In this document: positions 1 to 8,525 of the stretch, piece by piece
Position numbering within the stretch: the first letter of the stretch is position 1
Layout of the letters: every line of letters begins with the position of its first letter
Source of the DNA: Methanobacteriota archaeon
Lineage (GTDB): Archaea; Thermoplasmatota; Poseidoniia; Poseidoniales; Poseidoniaceae
Length of the DNA stretch: 40,008 nt
Direction: 5' to 3'
NCBI GenBank assembly: GCA_002722135.1
Contig: PBKJ01000013.1
Location: 121,577 to 161,584 of the forward strand
Made by a program: the position numbers and the translations under genes
The notes under the pieces: model-generated
The model's database searches: none
The model's input: only the letters and a program-made list of their open reading frames with translations
Told to the model about the DNA's origin: nothing

Positions 1-429
1 GCGGCATACAGGGCCGACCTGAACCTCCCACAATTGACGGCAAACGCGTGGCTCCGCGCGGAGCACATCGAAGCACTCGCCGCGACCGGCCCGGCAGCGA
101 TCCTCATCCACGGCACCGGCCTTGGGCATGTGCCGATGAGCGATCCTGCGGGTGACGCTCCCGAAAACAAGGACATCTGGAAGGCCCTGATGCGCGCTTC
201 AAACCGGAAAATGCCCATCATCGTCACCACCCAGTGCATGGAGGGGCCGGTCGACATGAACGTCTACGCCAAAGGAAGGGAGCAGCAGGACCTCGGCCTC
301 CTCGGGCATGGCTTGACCTGCCATCCGGACACGGTGGCGGTCAAAGCACACTTCCTCATCAGCAATGACATGGTGCTCGAGGACCACCTGCATGCCGACC
401 TGTGCGGAGAGAATCCACCGCGCCTCTGA
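1..429 (+). CDS. gatD: Glu-tRNA(Gln) amidotransferase subunit D, C-terminal part (partial)
   Basis: The reading frame is open from the first base, so the gene begins upstream of the window; about 142 C-terminal residues are present. GatD is the archaeal asparaginase-like subunit that, with GatE, releases ammonia from glutamine to convert Glu-tRNA(Gln) to Gln-tRNA(Gln) in the cytoplasm. The visible part matches the end of the asparaginase fold: AAILIHGTGLGH (the usual 'vi.g.GlGh' strand), PIIVTTQCMEGPVDMNVY (the conserved 'q...G.v.mnvY..gr' segment) and a terminal stretch resembling 'ta.vKl...l.' (TVAVKAHFLISND). The catalytic N-terminal Thr/Lys residues lie outside the window and cannot be judged. 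A carboxylase gene follows closely on the same strand, so the two may be co-transcribed, with no obvious functional link. Confidence 0.85.
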   Translation, partial: AAYRADLNLPQLTANAWLRAEHIEALAATGPAAILIHGTGLGHVPMSDPAGDAPENKDIWKALMRASNRKMPIIVTTQCMEGPVDMNVYAKGREQQDLGLLGHGLTCHPDTVAVKAHFLISNDMVLEDHLHADLCGENPPRL

Positions 430-470
430 CCAGCGAGCACATCAAGAACCGCGTTGAGCAAGACAAACCC

Positions 471-2033
471 ATGGAAGGCGTCAACGGTGCGCGACTTCGC
501 GAACTTCGCGACCGTCGAGGCACCATCGAGAAGGGCGGTGGCGCCCGGAAACTCGAGGCGATCCGCGCCACGGGCCGTGGCACGGCACGGGAGCGCATCG
601 GCATGCTCCTCGATGAGGGGTCCTTCATCGAACTGGACGCTTTTGTGACCCACCGGACCACGGACCACAACATGCACCTTCACCCCTCTGCGGGAGACGG
701 CGTGGTGGCAGGTCACGGCAGCATTGACGGCCGCCGCGTCTACTGCTTTGCGCAGGACTTCAGCGTGCACGGCGGAAGCATGGGCGAAATGCATGCGCTG
801 AAGATCGCGAAGGTCGTGGAGATGGCCGAACGTGCGCGGGCGCCCTTGGTGGGCATTTGGGACGGCGGTGGACAGCGCGCCCAGGACGGCATCGCTGCCC
901 TCGGCGGCACGGGGGAACTGCTGGACCGCATGGTGCAGTGCAGCGGTCGCATCCCGATGCTGAGTTTGGTGCTCGGCCCCGTGGTGGGCGTCAGCGCCCT
1001 GGCCGCTGCCCTGGCTGACTTTACCATCCTTGGAGAAGAACACGGCCAGCTCTTCCTGTCTTCACCGCTTGAAACACCGGAGGTCATGTCGGGAGAAGTG
1101 GACGCACCGGGACTTGGCGGCGCCAATCTTCACGCCTCCCGAAGCGGCATCGCTTGCCTCGTGGCCGATGACGAAGACGACGCCTGTGCGATCGCCGCAG
1201 ACCTGCTCTCCTTCCTTCCAGATCACAACGATGCCGCGCCACCTTTCGAAGAGACCGCGGATCCGTCCGATCGGCTGACGGAAGATTTGGAATCCATTGT
1301 CCCAGACAACCCGAACAAGCCGTACGACATGGTGAAGGTCATCGAAACGGTCGTTGACGACGGACGCTTTGTCCAGCTCTTCGACGCTTACGCGGAGAAC
1401 ATCATCATCGGCTTCGCCCGCCTTGGCGGTCGCTCCGTGGGCGTCATCGCCAACCAGCCGCAGGTGCTCGCCGGTTGTTTGGACATCGATGCGTCCATCA
1501 AAGCCGCTCGATTCATTCGCACCTGCGACGCGTTCAACCTCCCCTTGTTGACCGTCGAAGACGTTCCCGGCTTCCTCCCTGGCGTGGTGCAAGAATGGGG
1601 TGGCATCATCCGCCACGGAGCAAAACTCCTGTACGCCTATGCCGAAGCCACGGTCCCGAAGATGACTTTGGTCACCCGGAAGGCCTACGGAGGCGCCTAC
1701 CTCGCCATGTCCTGCAAGCACTTGGCGAGCGACTACAACGTGGCGTGGCCCACGGCAGAACTGGCCGTCATGGGAGCCGAGGGTGCGGTGAACATCATCC
1801 ATCGACGTGAGATTGCCGCTGCCGACGATGCGGAGAAGGAAAACGTCCGCCAGAACCTCATCGACGAATACAAGGCGAAATTCGGGGACCCCTACGTCGC
1901 GGCGAGGAACGGCTGGTTGGACGACGTCATCGAGCCCTCAGAATCCCGCTTGAGGCTCATTCGAGCCCTGAACGTCTTGGCCTCCAAACGCGAGTGGACC
2001 CCCCCGAAGAAGCACGGGAACATCCCGCTGTGA
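471..2033 (+). CDS. pccB: Propionyl-/methylmalonyl-CoA carboxyltransferase (acyl-CoA carboxylase beta subunit)
   Basis: This is the carboxyltransferase subunit that moves CO2 from carboxybiotin to an acyl-CoA (propionyl- or acetyl-CoA), working with a biotin carboxylase and a biotin carrier, neither of which is in this window. About 520 residues, the normal family length. Seen in the sequence: an N-terminal LRELRDRRGTIEKGGG segment and TARERIG motif, crotonase-fold N domain with GGGQRAQDGIAALGG, and a C domain with DVPGFLPGVVQEWGGIIRHG, RKAYGGAYLAMSCKHL and AWPTAELAVMGAEGAV, all hallmarks of the PccB/AccD group. I chose ATG 471 because it starts at the conserved N-terminus; an in-frame GTG at 402 would add 23 unlike residues and overlap gatD. 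Substrate choice (propionyl versus acetyl) cannot be decided here. Confidence 0.9.
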   Translation: MEGVNGARLRELRDRRGTIEKGGGARKLEAIRATGRGTARERIGMLLDEGSFIELDAFVTHRTTDHNMHLHPSAGDGVVAGHGSIDGRRVYCFAQDFSVHGGSMGEMHALKIAKVVEMAERARAPLVGIWDGGGQRAQDGIAALGGTGELLDRMVQCSGRIPMLSLVLGPVVGVSALAAALADFTILGEEHGQLFLSSPLETPEVMSGEVDAPGLGGANLHASRSGIACLVADDEDDACAIAADLLSFLPDHNDAAPPFEETADPSDRLTEDLESIVPDNPNKPYDMVKVIETVVDDGRFVQLFDAYAENIIIGFARLGGRSVGVIANQPQVLAGCLDIDASIKAARFIRTCDAFNLPLLTVEDVPGFLPGVVQEWGGIIRHGAKLLYAYAEATVPKMTLVTRKAYGGAYLAMSCKHLASDYNVAWPTAELAVMGAEGAVNIIHRREIAAADDAEKENVRQNLIDEYKAKFGDPYVAARNGWLDDVIEPSESRLRLIRALNVLASKREWTPPKKHGNIPL

Positions 2034-2035
2034 AC

Positions 2036-4696
2036 TCAGTCTTTCGCACGCCAGGCCACAAGGCCAAGAACGGCGAGCACAACCGCACCGCCAGCAAACA
2101 AGAGCGTCCCTGTGCTTCCTCTCGCCTCGTCGTCAACCGTTGCATCAGGCGACGCTTCGACCTCGATCGGCAGGAGATACACCACACCCTCGTCTGAACC
2201 GGTGTGCAGTTCTTCAACGCGCAAGGTCATGCCCATCAGGGAGGAAGACGGAAGGTTCCAGACGCTGTCACACGTCACCGACCACAGCGGCACACCACGG
2301 TCATCGAGCAAGGCCGGGCCGCACGACGGCGTACCGGCCTCCAGCATGGCCAAACCGTCGCCGTCCGACATGATGCCTTCGAAGGTGGTGTTGGTCAAAT
2401 CGTCACGGTCTTCGACCGTCCACCGCACTTCGATTTGGTTGCCCGAAAGTGGACGGACCCAGTCGAGCCGAATGCTGCCAGCATCCTCGACAGGTTCGAT
2501 GACGATGGTCAACGGGAGGGTCAGTTCAGCATCAGGGAAAGCGAACAGAAGGCTGGTTTGAACGCGTCCGTTGGCGTGCGGAAGCGGACGGATTTCCAGC
2601 GTTGCGTCAACCACATCCAGCACGGTCAATGCCGTGGGAGGGTCGACGACGCTGATCACAGGCAGGTCCCCGTCTGCATCCCAAGCAAGCGGCAAGAGGT
2701 CCACGTCAAGCACACCGTCCTCAAGCAAGGTCAGGTCAAGTCCGGTTTGATTGAGCACAGGGGGATCGTTGACCGGCTTCACCACCACGGTCACGTTCAC
2801 ACTCGCAGCTTCAGTCGTCCCGTCACTGACCGTCAGCGGAATGACCACCGATCCCGACGCGTTCGCAAGCGGCAGCACACTGAGGTTTGAGCCCATCACG
2901 GCGGCGCGGACCGGACCGATGTCCGCCCACATGCCGCCTTGGACCATGACCTGAAGCGGGGCGCCTTCTGGGTCCACGACGTGAGCGTTGAGGTCGAGGC
3001 TTTGCTGCGGGCCGTCCTCATCGAAGACGAGGGTCGGTGGCACACCAAGCACCCTCACTGGGTTGTTCACTTCCCCCATCCGCACCTGCACCGAGACCTG
3101 AAGCGGCGAGGTCTCACCGGCAGCAGAAAGGCTGGCGTTGAGCACGGCACCGCCCAACCAATCCTCGTCGGAGGCATCACGAATCTCCACGGAAGCCCCA
3201 CCTGGCATCACGGTGAGCTCAAACTTGCTGGCGTTGTTGCCTTCCAGTTGTGCCGAGGTGAACAGCACGTCATGGCCGTCAGGATCTGTGGCAAGGGTGT
3301 CCGCTCGCAACGTGGCAAGGCCACCCTGGGGCACGATGACCGCAGGAACAGGCGCCAATGACTCAAGCGGACCGTTGCCCCGCACCAGCGTCAAACTGCG
3401 CTGGACGGGGGCACCGTCGATGCTGAGTTTGAGTGTGGCATCGAACAGGCCAGGTTCAACGTCAGTGACGTTCAGGTCACAGGAAAACCAGCCGGTGGCG
3501 TTCACGCTTCCATACACTTCCATCGATTCATCGTTGATCCAACACATCGCTTCAGCGGCTCGTCCATCGGCATGCCAATCGCTGCCGTCCCACAGGCCAA
3601 TCTGACCTCTGAATTCGAGCACGCCGCTGACTTCTGTGCCGCTCTGATTGGTCGGAGAGGTCACGTTCAGCCGCAACAATTCTGCCGCGGTCAGGTCCTC
3701 GTCGAGGTAGGCATCAGCATCGCTGAGGATGCCAGGATCGCTCGGCCGGTTGAAGGCCACGGCGAAGGCATCGTGGTCGCCTCGCGTCGTCAAATCGAGC
3801 AGGGCGACCACGTGAAGGGCGGCGATGTTGTGTTGTTCTTCCTGCGTGATGGTGGCCGTGCCGTCGCCGCCCGCAAACAGACCGGTCGAATCCTTCCACT
3901 GGTTGTGGTTGGCCCCACGCAAGGTCATGACGTGTAGCCCCACACCGATGCCCGAATCGAGGAGCGGAAGCACGTTTGTCTCAACGGGTGCAACGTCATC
4001 CACGGAACCGGTGATCAGCAAGCTCACGGCCGGGGCGTCAAACAGGAGATCGAGGGCATCGTCGGTGACCTCACCGTCGTCAATCAGGGTCCCGTCGTCG
4101 CTCAAGCCAAGTCCGAAGATGCCGCTTGGCGGCACCGCATTGCGACCCAGCTCGAACCACCGCCCAGCCATTTCGAGGGCGGCGGCAGCGCCATCACCGT
4201 GCCCGCCGATCGCCCACTGTTCAGACATGCTGTCCAAACTTCCAGGAACGGTTCCGTCGCCCTCGCTCACCTCGTACACGCGGTCGAGCACAGGCTGCAA
4301 GGCCCACGGCCCTTCAGGCACCTCATCGGCCACCGCGACCACGTAACCACGCGCCACCAAGGTCTCGGCGAAGAGGGTGTAATCACCGGTGCCTTCACCG
4401 TCTGTGGGAAGGAACAGCACCACAGGGAAGGGCCCGTTTCCGGCCATCTGGGTCTTGACGCCCGCTTCAATCGCAGGGTAATGCAAGCCGACGTCCTGCC
4501 CGAGGGAGGTCGTCAGTTCGACCGTCCCCATCGGGAAATCGGCTCCGACGTGAGGCTCAGCGTCATACTCCTTCGCGGGCGGAAGCGCATGCACAAGCGG
4601 CATGCACAGCAGCAACGCCAGCACGACGAGCGTCGCACCTGCCCGCATGGACGCTGATTTCGACCGCTCGATGTTCAATCTTGGCCAAGACCGCAT
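2036..4696 (-). CDS. Membrane-anchored protein with degenerate alpha/beta-hydrolase domain and cadherin-like domains
   Basis: About 886 residues from ATG 4696, just after the stop of the upstream aroE-like gene; ATG 4648 would give a shorter, more canonical signal peptide (MRAGATLVVLALLL...HALP), and a TTG at 4714 is also open. After the signal peptide comes an alpha/beta-hydrolase-like region (residues ~55-330) of the dienelactone/PAF-acetylhydrolase type: PFPVVLFLP, LVARGYVVAVAD, an Asp motif (LLITGSVDD, ~233) and a His motif (LRGANH, ~264). The nucleophile elbow reads GHGDG where GxSxG is expected, so catalysis is doubtful. Then follow Ig/cadherin-like domains (~541 on with 'DEDG' and ~643 on with VNDPPVL...LLEDG), and a C-terminal transmembrane helix (~862-882) ending WRAKD. 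Expected location: outer face of the cell membrane. Function unknown. It abuts the preceding gene and is probably co-transcribed with it. Confidence 0.8.
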   Translation of the reverse strand: MRSWPRLNIERSKSASMRAGATLVVLALLLCMPLVHALPPAKEYDAEPHVGADFPMGTVELTTSLGQDVGLHYPAIEAGVKTQMAGNGPFPVVLFLPTDGEGTGDYTLFAETLVARGYVVAVADEVPEGPWALQPVLDRVYEVSEGDGTVPGSLDSMSEQWAIGGHGDGAAAALEMAGRWFELGRNAVPPSGIFGLGLSDDGTLIDDGEVTDDALDLLFDAPAVSLLITGSVDDVAPVETNVLPLLDSGIGVGLHVMTLRGANHNQWKDSTGLFAGGDGTATITQEEQHNIAALHVVALLDLTTRGDHDAFAVAFNRPSDPGILSDADAYLDEDLTAAELLRLNVTSPTNQSGTEVSGVLEFRGQIGLWDGSDWHADGRAAEAMCWINDESMEVYGSVNATGWFSCDLNVTDVEPGLFDATLKLSIDGAPVQRSLTLVRGNGPLESLAPVPAVIVPQGGLATLRADTLATDPDGHDVLFTSAQLEGNNASKFELTVMPGGASVEIRDASDEDWLGGAVLNASLSAAGETSPLQVSVQVRMGEVNNPVRVLGVPPTLVFDEDGPQQSLDLNAHVVDPEGAPLQVMVQGGMWADIGPVRAAVMGSNLSVLPLANASGSVVIPLTVSDGTTEAASVNVTVVVKPVNDPPVLNQTGLDLTLLEDGVLDVDLLPLAWDADGDLPVISVVDPPTALTVLDVVDATLEIRPLPHANGRVQTSLLFAFPDAELTLPLTIVIEPVEDAGSIRLDWVRPLSGNQIEVRWTVEDRDDLTNTTFEGIMSDGDGLAMLEAGTPSCGPALLDDRGVPLWSVTCDSVWNLPSSSLMGMTLRVEELHTGSDEGVVYLLPIEVEASPDATVDDEARGSTGTLLFAGGAVVLAVLGLVAWRAKD

Positions 4697-4700
4697 CGTA

Positions 4701-5585
4701 TCAGCGACCGTCAAGCAGGGCCTCGACCGCGACCAGATCTTCCATCAAATCAGGGATGGACGGTAGCATGGCTTGGAGTTCAGGTGCCCAGAGGATACGC
4801 CATGCTTCGAGGTGCTGGGCGACCAGCATCCAACGCCCGTCGATGAGGGTCTCATCGAGGGAGCCTTCCGCGTGCACCGCCTTGTTTTGGTAGGCTGGAA
4901 TGAGGTGTTTGCTCGCGTTCAGAGCCCCGCCCTCCCCGTCGAAATCGATCCCAAGCGCCGCCTGCTCCGCAGATCCTGCCAAGGCTGATTCAGGCAAGGC
5001 TGGCGTCAGAGGACGTCGGCCCTCAATGAGATGAACGCGCCCACCTGCATTGACCCAGGCATGTGCAACGGAACGTGCCGCGCCACCACCTCCACGCATG
5101 CGAAGGATGGCACCACCGTTCGGACCACAACCGGCCAAACGAGCCACGGCCAGCACGCCGGCCCCGTCCGTGCCGGCGGAGCGAACCTGATCTCCTTGGA
5201 GCCGGAGGGCGTTCACGCTCAGCAAGGCATGGGCATCGTCGACGCAGTCCCAATCCCCGATGAGATGCTTCAGCGGGGAGGTGAGGCTCAACCATCGCCC
5301 TTCCTTGGCATGAAAGGAAGAGGTCGCGGCAGAGCGTGGACGTGGGCTTTGGACAAGACGCGTTTGCACGGCATCATGCAGACCGCCCTTCGCAAGAGGC
5401 GGTTCAGTCATCTGCTCGAACACGCCTTCCATGGTGGTCGCCTCGATGCGCAGGGCCCGCGAATGCTCCAATGCGATCCCTTGGACACCGGCTTCCTCAA
5501 GCCTCGCGACCGTCAGAAGAAAGAGCAGGGGAGAGGCTGAGGCCGCCACGGGACGGCCCGCCACCGCGTGCACCAGCCGAGCCAC
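4701..5585 (-). CDS. aroE: Shikimate dehydrogenase-like protein (divergent AroE)
   Basis: AroE reduces 3-dehydroshikimate to shikimate with NADPH in the chorismate pathway. The 294-residue product is of family length and shows the order of AroE landmarks: GRPVAASASP at the N-terminus (usual 'G.Pi.hS.SP', substrate-binding serines), LTSPLKHLI (usual 'nVTvP.K', with the catalytic Lys), VNAL followed later by TDGAG (usual 'NTDG.G', catalytic Asp), GGGGAARS as the dinucleotide-binding loop, and MLVAQHLEAWRILW near the end (usual 'mL..Qa..qf.lw'). The Asn of NTDG is Gly here and the AGAVNT stretch is eroded, so it is a divergent copy. Start is GTG 5585, chosen because it leaves the family-typical nine residues before the first motif and an upstream stop limits extension. 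The next gene starts directly at its stop. Confidence 0.72.
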   Translation of the reverse strand: MARLVHAVAGRPVAASASPLLFLLTVARLEEAGVQGIALEHSRALRIEATTMEGVFEQMTEPPLAKGGLHDAVQTRLVQSPRPRSAATSSFHAKEGRWLSLTSPLKHLIGDWDCVDDAHALLSVNALRLQGDQVRSAGTDGAGVLAVARLAGCGPNGGAILRMRGGGGAARSVAHAWVNAGGRVHLIEGRRPLTPALPESALAGSAEQAALGIDFDGEGGALNASKHLIPAYQNKAVHAEGSLDETLIDGRWMLVAQHLEAWRILWAPELQAMLPSIPDLMEDLVAVEALLDGR

Positions 5586-5639
5586 GGGTTGGCCAACACG
5601 GCGAGCGGCTTGAGGCTGTGGGCGACGGGAATCGGCGCA

Positions 5640-5650
5640 TCATTCAAATC
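5640..5650 (+). promoter_or_regulatory. TATA-like element for the small-membrane-protein/NfeD cluster
   Basis: An A/T-rich stretch (ATTCAAATC and flanks) in an otherwise GC-rich gap is centred about 26 nt upstream of ATG 5672, the distance expected for an archaeal TATA box serving a leaderless mRNA. Inference from spacing and composition only. Confidence 0.35.
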
Positions 5651-5671
5651 AGACCGAGATGACTTCGTTCC

Positions 5672-6073
5672 ATGCACCCAGCCGCGGCCGCGACCATGAA
5701 GGCCCGTAACGAAGGCTCAGGCCTCTTTGGCTTCTTGACCGCCCTGGTCACGCTGTATTACACCTCGGTGATGATGGAGAACCTCGAGGTTGCCCTCGGA
5801 GCCTACGTCGGCCCTAGCATGGCGATTATCCTCGTGACCATCTTTGCCTTGTTCTACCAGCAACGTCGCAGCGTCAAGGAATTCGAGCAAGGCGGTAACT
5901 ACACCATGCTTGAACAAACCGTGACCACGCTCACCGACAACGGCGAGCGGGTGGAGATTCCCGTTGAGCAAGGCGAGGGGCGGTTCAACGTCCGCTCGAT
6001 GATGTTCGTGTACCTGATCTACGCAGTCCTCGTTGGCTCCACTGAAATCCTCGGCGTCGGTCTCCTCGGATGA
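5672..6073 (+). CDS. Small membrane protein of unknown function (first gene of flotillin cluster)
   Basis: 133 residues, not recognised. Three hydrophobic stretches are visible: FGFLTALVTLYYTSVMM (~19-36), YVGPSMAIILVTIFALFYQQ (~45-64) and MMFVYLIYAVLVGSTEIL (~110-128). A polar stretch of about 45 residues lies between the second and third. QQRRSV after the second helix is positively charged and would sit in the cytoplasm. The upstream TATA-like element fits the first ATG at 5672; a second ATG at 5696 is possible. It is followed after 9 nt by another small membrane protein, then by NfeD-like and flotillin genes on the same strand, which suggests a role in the same membrane assembly. That link is inferred from position. 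Confidence 0.75.
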   Translation: MHPAAAATMKARNEGSGLFGFLTALVTLYYTSVMMENLEVALGAYVGPSMAIILVTIFALFYQQRRSVKEFEQGGNYTMLEQTVTTLTDNGERVEIPVEQGEGRFNVRSMMFVYLIYAVLVGSTEILGVGLLG

Positions 6074-6082
6074 GGCCATACC

Positions 6083-6337
6083 ATGCCGTCCGACAGCTCC
6101 GCTTGGCAGGCCTTGGCTCGGCAACAAGAAATGGCGGAGTTGGCTCCGCTCTACGCTGTTCTGCGGCGAGGCATTCTGCCGATGGCCTTGGTGGTCATCG
6201 GCATGGCCACGTGGGCCCTTGGAGCCCCAGATTGGCTGATCGGCGTGGCCGTTGGCGGCTCACTTGGACCGCTCTTCGCCTTGGAGCGGTACCTCTTCGT
6301 TCGGTGGGTTCTGAAGCAACGTGAGCGGGAATCTTGA
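6083..6337 (+). CDS. Small two-helix membrane protein of unknown function
   Basis: 84 residues with a polar N-terminus (SSAWQALARQQEM), two membrane helices (ILPMALVVIGMATWALG, ~31-47; LIGVAVGGSLGPLFALE, ~52-68) and a basic end (VLKQRERES), which gives an N-in/C-in hairpin by the positive-inside rule. I do not recognise the family. It lies 9 nt after one membrane-protein gene and 25 nt before the NfeD-like gene, so it is most likely part of one operon with them. The length and tight spacing argue that it is a real gene and not a chance frame. Confidence 0.7.
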   Translation: MPSDSSAWQALARQQEMAELAPLYAVLRRGILPMALVVIGMATWALGAPDWLIGVAVGGSLGPLFALERYLFVRWVLKQRERES

Positions 6338-6362
6338 AGTCTGAGGGAGGGAAAGACCCACC

Positions 6363-6977
6363 ATGGAGATTAGCATTCCGTCCTTCCTTGATTTCCTAGG
6401 ATTGGGCTCCGTCAGCGGCATTGACATCCTCTTTGCCAGCATGGCCTTGATTGGCACAGGCCTCTTTGTGCTCTACTTCCTCCTCCTCATCGTCTTTGGA
6501 TTTGCTGACGGTGTCCTCGAAGGCGCCTTCAACATCGACTTTGACATGGACGCAGGCTTTGCGTTTGAGTTGCTGACCCTGCAAGGCATCCTGTCGTTCA
6601 TCATGATGTTCGGTATTTTCGGCTTGGCCGTTAATCAGGCCAACGACAACACGCTGATGGCCATCGGCGCCGGCACGGTGGCTGGCCTGATCTCCATGTA
6701 CATCATGGGCAAGGTCTACCACCTCTTCCGTGGCCTCGAATCCGAAGGAAACGTCGACCACGCCAATGCCGTGGGTGCCCGTGGCGAGGTGTACATGAAC
6801 ATCCCCGCCAACGGCAGCGGCCAAGTCCAAGTGACGTATCAGAACGCCCTACGCACCATGGCTGCCCGCAGCAAAGACGATGCGCAAGCCATCCCGTCAG
6901 GGACGCTCGTCCGGGTGGTGGACCATCTCGGATCCATGCTCATCGTGGAGCCCCTCGACTTCAGCAGCGAGGAATGA
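6363..6977 (+). CDS. NfeD/YqiJ-like membrane protein, flotillin partner
   Basis: 204 residues. Two to four membrane helices occupy the first half (FASMALIGTGLFVLYFLLLIVFG; GILSFIMMFGIFGLAV; LMAIGAGTVAGLISMYIMG). The C-terminal ~65 residues (from VGARGEVYMNIPANGSGQVQ to VDHLGSMLIVEPL) have the G-x-V pattern of the NfeD/YqiJ OB-fold domain. Proteins of this group are encoded beside SPFH/flotillin genes and are thought to act with them at membrane microdomains; here the flotillin gene follows 60 nt downstream. A purine-rich GGGAGGG precedes ATG 6363 by about 15 nt. Family assignment rests on architecture plus neighbour, not on a search. Confidence 0.78.
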   Translation: MEISIPSFLDFLGLGSVSGIDILFASMALIGTGLFVLYFLLLIVFGFADGVLEGAFNIDFDMDAGFAFELLTLQGILSFIMMFGIFGLAVNQANDNTLMAIGAGTVAGLISMYIMGKVYHLFRGLESEGNVDHANAVGARGEVYMNIPANGSGQVQVTYQNALRTMAARSKDDAQAIPSGTLVRVVDHLGSMLIVEPLDFSSEE

Positions 6978-7001
6978 CGGCCCCATCCATCAGGAGTCAA
7001 G

Positions 7002-7010
7002 GTGATATAG
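7002..7010 (+). promoter_or_regulatory. TATA-like element upstream of flotillin gene
   Basis: GTGATATAG stands out in a GC-rich gap and its centre is about 30 nt upstream of ATG 7038, consistent with a separate promoter giving a leaderless or very short-leader flotillin mRNA. Assigned by position and composition only. Confidence 0.4.
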
Positions 7011-7037
7011 CCCCCCAATGCTCCACAACCGAGCAAC

Positions 7038-8471
7038 ATGACGGACCACACTGCTGATTCCGGTTCCAACGTCGCAGCCGCCCTCGGAACCCTTGGCGTC
7101 TTTCTCCTGATTGCAGCCGTGGCCGGCGTGGTCATCCTCTACGCCTTCCGGTACAAGATTGCCCCGTCCGACAAGATCCTGGTCATCTACGGTTCAGGTC
7201 CTGGCCTCAAGGGCAAGACGGCCGACACCGTTCACGGTGGCGGACGTCTGGTCATCCCGCTCATCCAGCACTACGCCTACCTTGACCTCAAGCCGTTGAC
7301 GATCATCATCGACCTGCGCCACGCCCTTTCGATGCAGAACATCCGCATCAACGTCCCATCGACCTTCACCATCGGTGTCTCCACCGAGCCCCAAATCATG
7401 ACCAACGCTGCCGAGCGTTTGCTTGGTCTGACCCCGCAAGCCATCGAAGACATGGCCAAGGAGATCATCTTCGGTCAGCTCCGTTTGACCGTCGCTTCGC
7501 TGACGATTGAGCAGATCAACCAAGACCGTGAGGCCTTCCTCTCCTTGGTGTCCAAGAACGTCGACGCTGAGCTCCACAAGATCGGCCTGTACCTCATCAA
7601 CGTGAACATCACCGACATCACCGACGAATCGAACTACATCGAGAACATCGGTCGCAAGGCGGCCGCTGAGGCCAACAACAAGGCGCTCATCGACGTGGCC
7701 AACTCGGACCGTGAGGGTGCCATCGGTGTGGCTGCCGCCAACCGTGACCGCCAGATTGAGGTTGCTCGCAACGAAGCGGCGTCCGCCAAGGGTCAGAAGC
7801 AGGCAGAAGCCGACCGCCGTGTGTTTATTCAGCAACAGGAAGCCCAAGCGGTGGAGGGTGAGAACGTCGCCCGCGCCGACATTGCCCGCACCAACGCCGA
7901 CCTCGCTGAGCGTGAGGCAGAAGCCCTCCAGCGTTCCGAAGTCGCCCGCAGGCAAGCTCAGGCTGAAATCGAGCGTGCTCAGTACACCCTGGAGTCCGAG
8001 CGGCTCCGTGCTGAGGAAATCGCACGCGAGGAAGTTGCCAAGGCACAGATCGAGATCGCCGCAGAGGCAGAAGCCGAGCGCCAACGCCGCATCGCCCGTG
8101 GTGAGGCCGACGCAACCTTGGCTCGCTTCCAAGCCGAAGCCGAAGGTGTCCAAGCCGTCCTTGAAGCCAAGGCAGCAGGTTACCGCAACCTCGTGGAGAG
8201 CGCGGGCGGCGACGCCCGTGCCGCCGCGACGCTCCTCATGGTCGAGAAGATGGAAGCCATCGTTGAGAAGCAGGTGGAGGCCATCTCCAACCTCACCATC
8301 GACAAGATCACCGTCTGGGACTCCGGCGGCAACGGCGGCGAGGGTTCGAGCACCTCGAACTTCGTCTCCAGCCTCATCAAGAGCCTGCCACCGGTCCACG
8401 AAGTCGCTGGCATGGCCGGCGTCGAGCTCCCCGATTACCTGGGCAGCATCGAAGACCGCGTCGACGATTGA
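7038..8471 (+). CDS. Flotillin-like SPFH/band-7 domain protein
   Basis: 477 residues. An N-terminal membrane helix (~13-36: ALGTLGVFLLIAAVAGVVIL) is followed by an SPFH domain (~40-230) with features of the flotillin branch: GGGRLVIPLIQHYAYLDL, GVSTEPQIMTNAAERLLG and IEDMAKEIIFGQLR. From ~225 to ~400 there is a long Ala/Glu/Arg-rich coiled coil (repeats such as AEAEAERQRRIARGEADA), then a flotillin-type end (VEKQVEAISNLTIDKITVWD). Such proteins form large cages or microdomain scaffolds on the membrane and usually pair with NfeD proteins, as here. The C-terminal ~45 residues (GNGGEGSSTS onward) are a low-complexity linker plus short tail. Confidence 0.9.
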   Translation: MTDHTADSGSNVAAALGTLGVFLLIAAVAGVVILYAFRYKIAPSDKILVIYGSGPGLKGKTADTVHGGGRLVIPLIQHYAYLDLKPLTIIIDLRHALSMQNIRINVPSTFTIGVSTEPQIMTNAAERLLGLTPQAIEDMAKEIIFGQLRLTVASLTIEQINQDREAFLSLVSKNVDAELHKIGLYLINVNITDITDESNYIENIGRKAAAEANNKALIDVANSDREGAIGVAAANRDRQIEVARNEAASAKGQKQAEADRRVFIQQQEAQAVEGENVARADIARTNADLAEREAEALQRSEVARRQAQAEIERAQYTLESERLRAEEIAREEVAKAQIEIAAEAEAERQRRIARGEADATLARFQAEAEGVQAVLEAKAAGYRNLVESAGGDARAAATLLMVEKMEAIVEKQVEAISNLTIDKITVWDSGGNGGEGSSTSNFVSSLIKSLPPVHEVAGMAGVELPDYLGSIEDRVDD

Positions 8472-8509
8472 GTGGCGCTCAGCGCTCCCCCCTCGAACCG
8501 CAAGGCTGG

Positions 8510-8525
8510 GCCGCTGCCAAGCGGC
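8510..8525 (+). terminator. Hairpin after the flotillin gene
   Basis: GCCGCT (8510-8515) and AGCGGC (8520-8525) form a perfect 6-bp stem with a 4-nt loop about 40 nt after the flotillin stop. No U-run follows, so it may be an mRNA 3' structure and not a terminator. Confidence 0.3.
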
